A stretch of 64,000 nucleotides of DNA from Falsarthrobacter nasiphocae (GTDB lineage: Bacteria > Actinomycetota > Actinomycetes > Actinomycetales > Micrococcaceae). Made by a program: the position numbers and the translations under genes. The DNA lies in contig NZ_JAVDUI010000001.1 of the NCBI RefSeq assembly GCF_031456275.1, positions 930,001 through 994,000 of the forward strand, written 5' to 3'. The notes beneath the pieces are model-generated. The model did no database searches. It was not told the DNA's origin and was given only the letters and a program-made list of their open reading frames with translations. Shown here piece after piece: positions 62,795 to 64,000 of the stretch (within the stretch, counting starts at the first letter, position 1; every line of letters starts with the position of its first letter).

Positions 62795-63420
62795 CCCCGC
62801 GCGAGCATCACAAGCCGGTCGTTCTGCCGCCCGCGCACTTCTCGGCGCAGATCGGCGGGGCAGACCCAGCCCAGCTCGAGGAGGCCGCGCACGCCACGGC
62901 CCGAATCGTCCTGGCCCGAGGCCGCGCCAACACTGACCCGGAGCTGACCGCCCGCCTCGTCTCCATCACGGACACCGAGGGGATCGAGGCCATCGCGGGG
63001 CTGTGGGCCGGCGCCGGCCCGGACACCCTGCCCGGCGCCCTGTGGCGGCTGTACGCGCTGCGGGATGCGATCCGTCGGCAGCCCACCCGCATGGCACTCC
63101 TCTTCAGGGAGGGGGCGGACTCGCACCGGCTGTCCACCGTGCTGGCGGGCGTGGCCCAGCCGCCCGGGGCCGAGGAGGTCAAGGCCATGGCGGATGAGAT
63201 CCTCGAGGGCGTGTTCACGGGCGAGTTCGACATCGCGCTGCGCCGAGCCGCAGCCTTCGCCCGCACCGTGGCGCTGGGGCAGGCCCTGGACGCGGACCGG
63301 GCCGATCGGGCGAGCGAGCGCGCGGGGGCAGCCCTGACCACGGGCTCGGCGCGCCTCATCCGCACGGCCGAGGAGCTCGAGGAGGCCGCCGACCTCTGGC
63401 GCGCCGGCGAGCTCCACTAG
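62791..63420 (+). CDS. conserved hypothetical protein coupled to the amidase
   Basis: A 209-residue, mostly helical, soluble protein, starting MTPREHHKPVVLPPAHFSAQIGG. It contains GALWRLYALRDAIRRQPTRMALLFREGADSHRLSTVLAGVA. I think it belongs to a common actinobacterial family of unknown role, but cannot name it. The ATG overlaps the amidase stop, so the two genes form an operon. Confidence 0.8.
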   Translation: MTPREHHKPVVLPPAHFSAQIGGADPAQLEEAAHATARIVLARGRANTDPELTARLVSITDTEGIEAIAGLWAGAGPDTLPGALWRLYALRDAIRRQPTRMALLFREGADSHRLSTVLAGVAQPPGAEEVKAMADEILEGVFTGEFDIALRRAAAFARTVALGQALDADRADRASERAGAALTTGSARLIRTAEELEEAADLWRAGELH

Positions 63421-63892
63421 CCGGGCACTCGCGGACTCGTCGCTGGATCTCGTCAGTGTCAACGTCACTGACAGCGTGACCGACAACGTCACAGGCACCG
63501 TGTCAGTCTGCGGGGAGGGGCCCAGGTTGCACCGCCCCCCGAGGTCAGGCGTAAGGTGTAGGGCGTGCCGGGCCGCGGCAGCCCCGGGCTCCAATATCAG
63601 CCGCTTCGAGCGGCCTTCCGCCGAGAGGCGCTCCCGGTCCGGCACGCCCCCTCCCAACTCCTGCCACCCAGCCCCACACCATTCCCTCCCGTTGCGGGGC
63701 GGTTTTCGCACGTTTTGGGCCCATTTTGTGGTTGAAAATCGCCACGGAACGGGATGGGGGCGCCGCTCAACGGGATGGGACATACCGCGGAACAGAGCGG
63801 GAGAACGCCGGAAGAGTGGACCGGTCTGAAACCACCAGTGGGCCGGCCTTCGATATGCTTCACCTGTCAGCCATGTCAGCGAGGAGCAGCTC
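63421..63892. other. 472-bp gap with repeats before the last gene
   Basis: No gene. The left part has short repeats around 63456-63508: AACGTCAC occurs at 63461 and 63485, with GTCAC/GTGAC inverted pairs between. The right part holds dispersed repeat Q (63686-63764). These could be operator sites for the following gene. Confidence 0.55.
63686..63764. repeat. Dispersed intergenic repeat Q
   Basis: About 79 bp resemble 50886-50960, sharing CTCCCGTT, TTTCGCACGT and an outer inverted repeat GCGGTTTTC/GAAAATCGC. Confidence 0.55.
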
Positions 63893-64000
63893 TTGATCAA
63901 GATCCGTTTCCGGGTACCGCGGGAATCGGCGGGGATCGAGCTCTTGGCGGACCTGTCCCGGGAGCTCGTCTCCGCAGTGCAGACGCTCTCCGAGATGCTC
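63893..64000 (+). CDS. start of a probable DUF47/PhoU-like protein, truncated by the window
   Basis: A TTG start with GAGGAG seven bases upstream opens a frame of 36 codons to the window edge: IKIRFRVPRESAGIELLADL and then SRELVSAVQTLSEML. Short charged front, then helices with a L-A-x-L pattern, resembles the N-terminus of DUF47 proteins that accompany Pit phosphate carriers. Too little is present for certainty. Confidence 0.45.
   Translation, partial: MIKIRFRVPRESAGIELLADLSRELVSAVQTLSEML

Overview
The window is 64 kb of very GC-rich chromosomal DNA. Its gene order, frequent GTG starts, ATGA/GTGA stop-start overlaps and gene content (an IclR-controlled hut cluster, an IS1249-type element with a zinc ribbon, many MFS carriers) fit an actinobacterium, most likely a member of Micrococcales such as Micrococcaceae. 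That placement is an inference from style and gene families. I see no rRNA, CRISPR array, prophage or replication origin.

0-12.4 kb is mostly housekeeping: a hydroxyacid dehydrogenase, pyrE, nadE, an S4 RNA-binding protein, a Fic AMP-transferase inserted between a gene end and its duplicated copy, a DHA2 drug exporter, a valine-type hydratase/hydrolase pair and exonuclease III. 12.4-18.2 kb is accessory: two small secreted proteins behind an AT-rich regulatory stretch; an AbiE-type (type IV) toxin-antitoxin pair between two 119-bp direct repeats, the second split by an IS256-family (IS1249-like) element with an 8-bp target duplication; then a tRNA-Glu/Asp/Phe cluster. 18.2-35.9 kb is metabolic and transport: MHS-type MFS carriers, Usp, CopC, ETF alpha/beta beside a biotin-carboxylase-remnant/CitE fusion, a TetR regulator and an acyl-CoA dehydrogenase (a likely acyl-CoA/branched-chain catabolic locus), pirin, GNATs, a sugar porter and a hipBA pair with two matching operator palindromes.

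35.9-49.2 kb is a histidine-utilisation region: hutH, a YjiH-type carrier, hutI, hutU, a 119-aa unknown, an IclR regulator, hutG and two amino-acid permeases. Three copies of an 18-bp palindrome (TGTCCG-N6-CGGAC[AG]) lie upstream of hutU, upstream of hutI and between the divergent iclR and hutG, which predicts a compact HutR regulon. 49.4-55.2 kb is accessory again: a DUF998-alpha/beta hydrolase fusion, small membrane proteins, a second IS copy in the opposite orientation (1,282 bp, own 8-bp duplication) and a two-gene cassette (unknown 165-aa protein plus DUF3800-like protein) whose second gene lost its last 18 codons to that IS. 55.2-64 kb returns to core genes: azlCD, a GH15 glucosidase, a glycerophosphodiesterase, a DUF445 protein, tRNA-Lys, a nitrilase-family amidase and the start of a probable DUF47 protein.

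The least understood systems are the 165-aa/DUF3800 cassette with its own promoter and operator-like repeat, the secreted protein pair, and the repeat-bounded AbiE module. Functions are read from sequence motifs without database searches.
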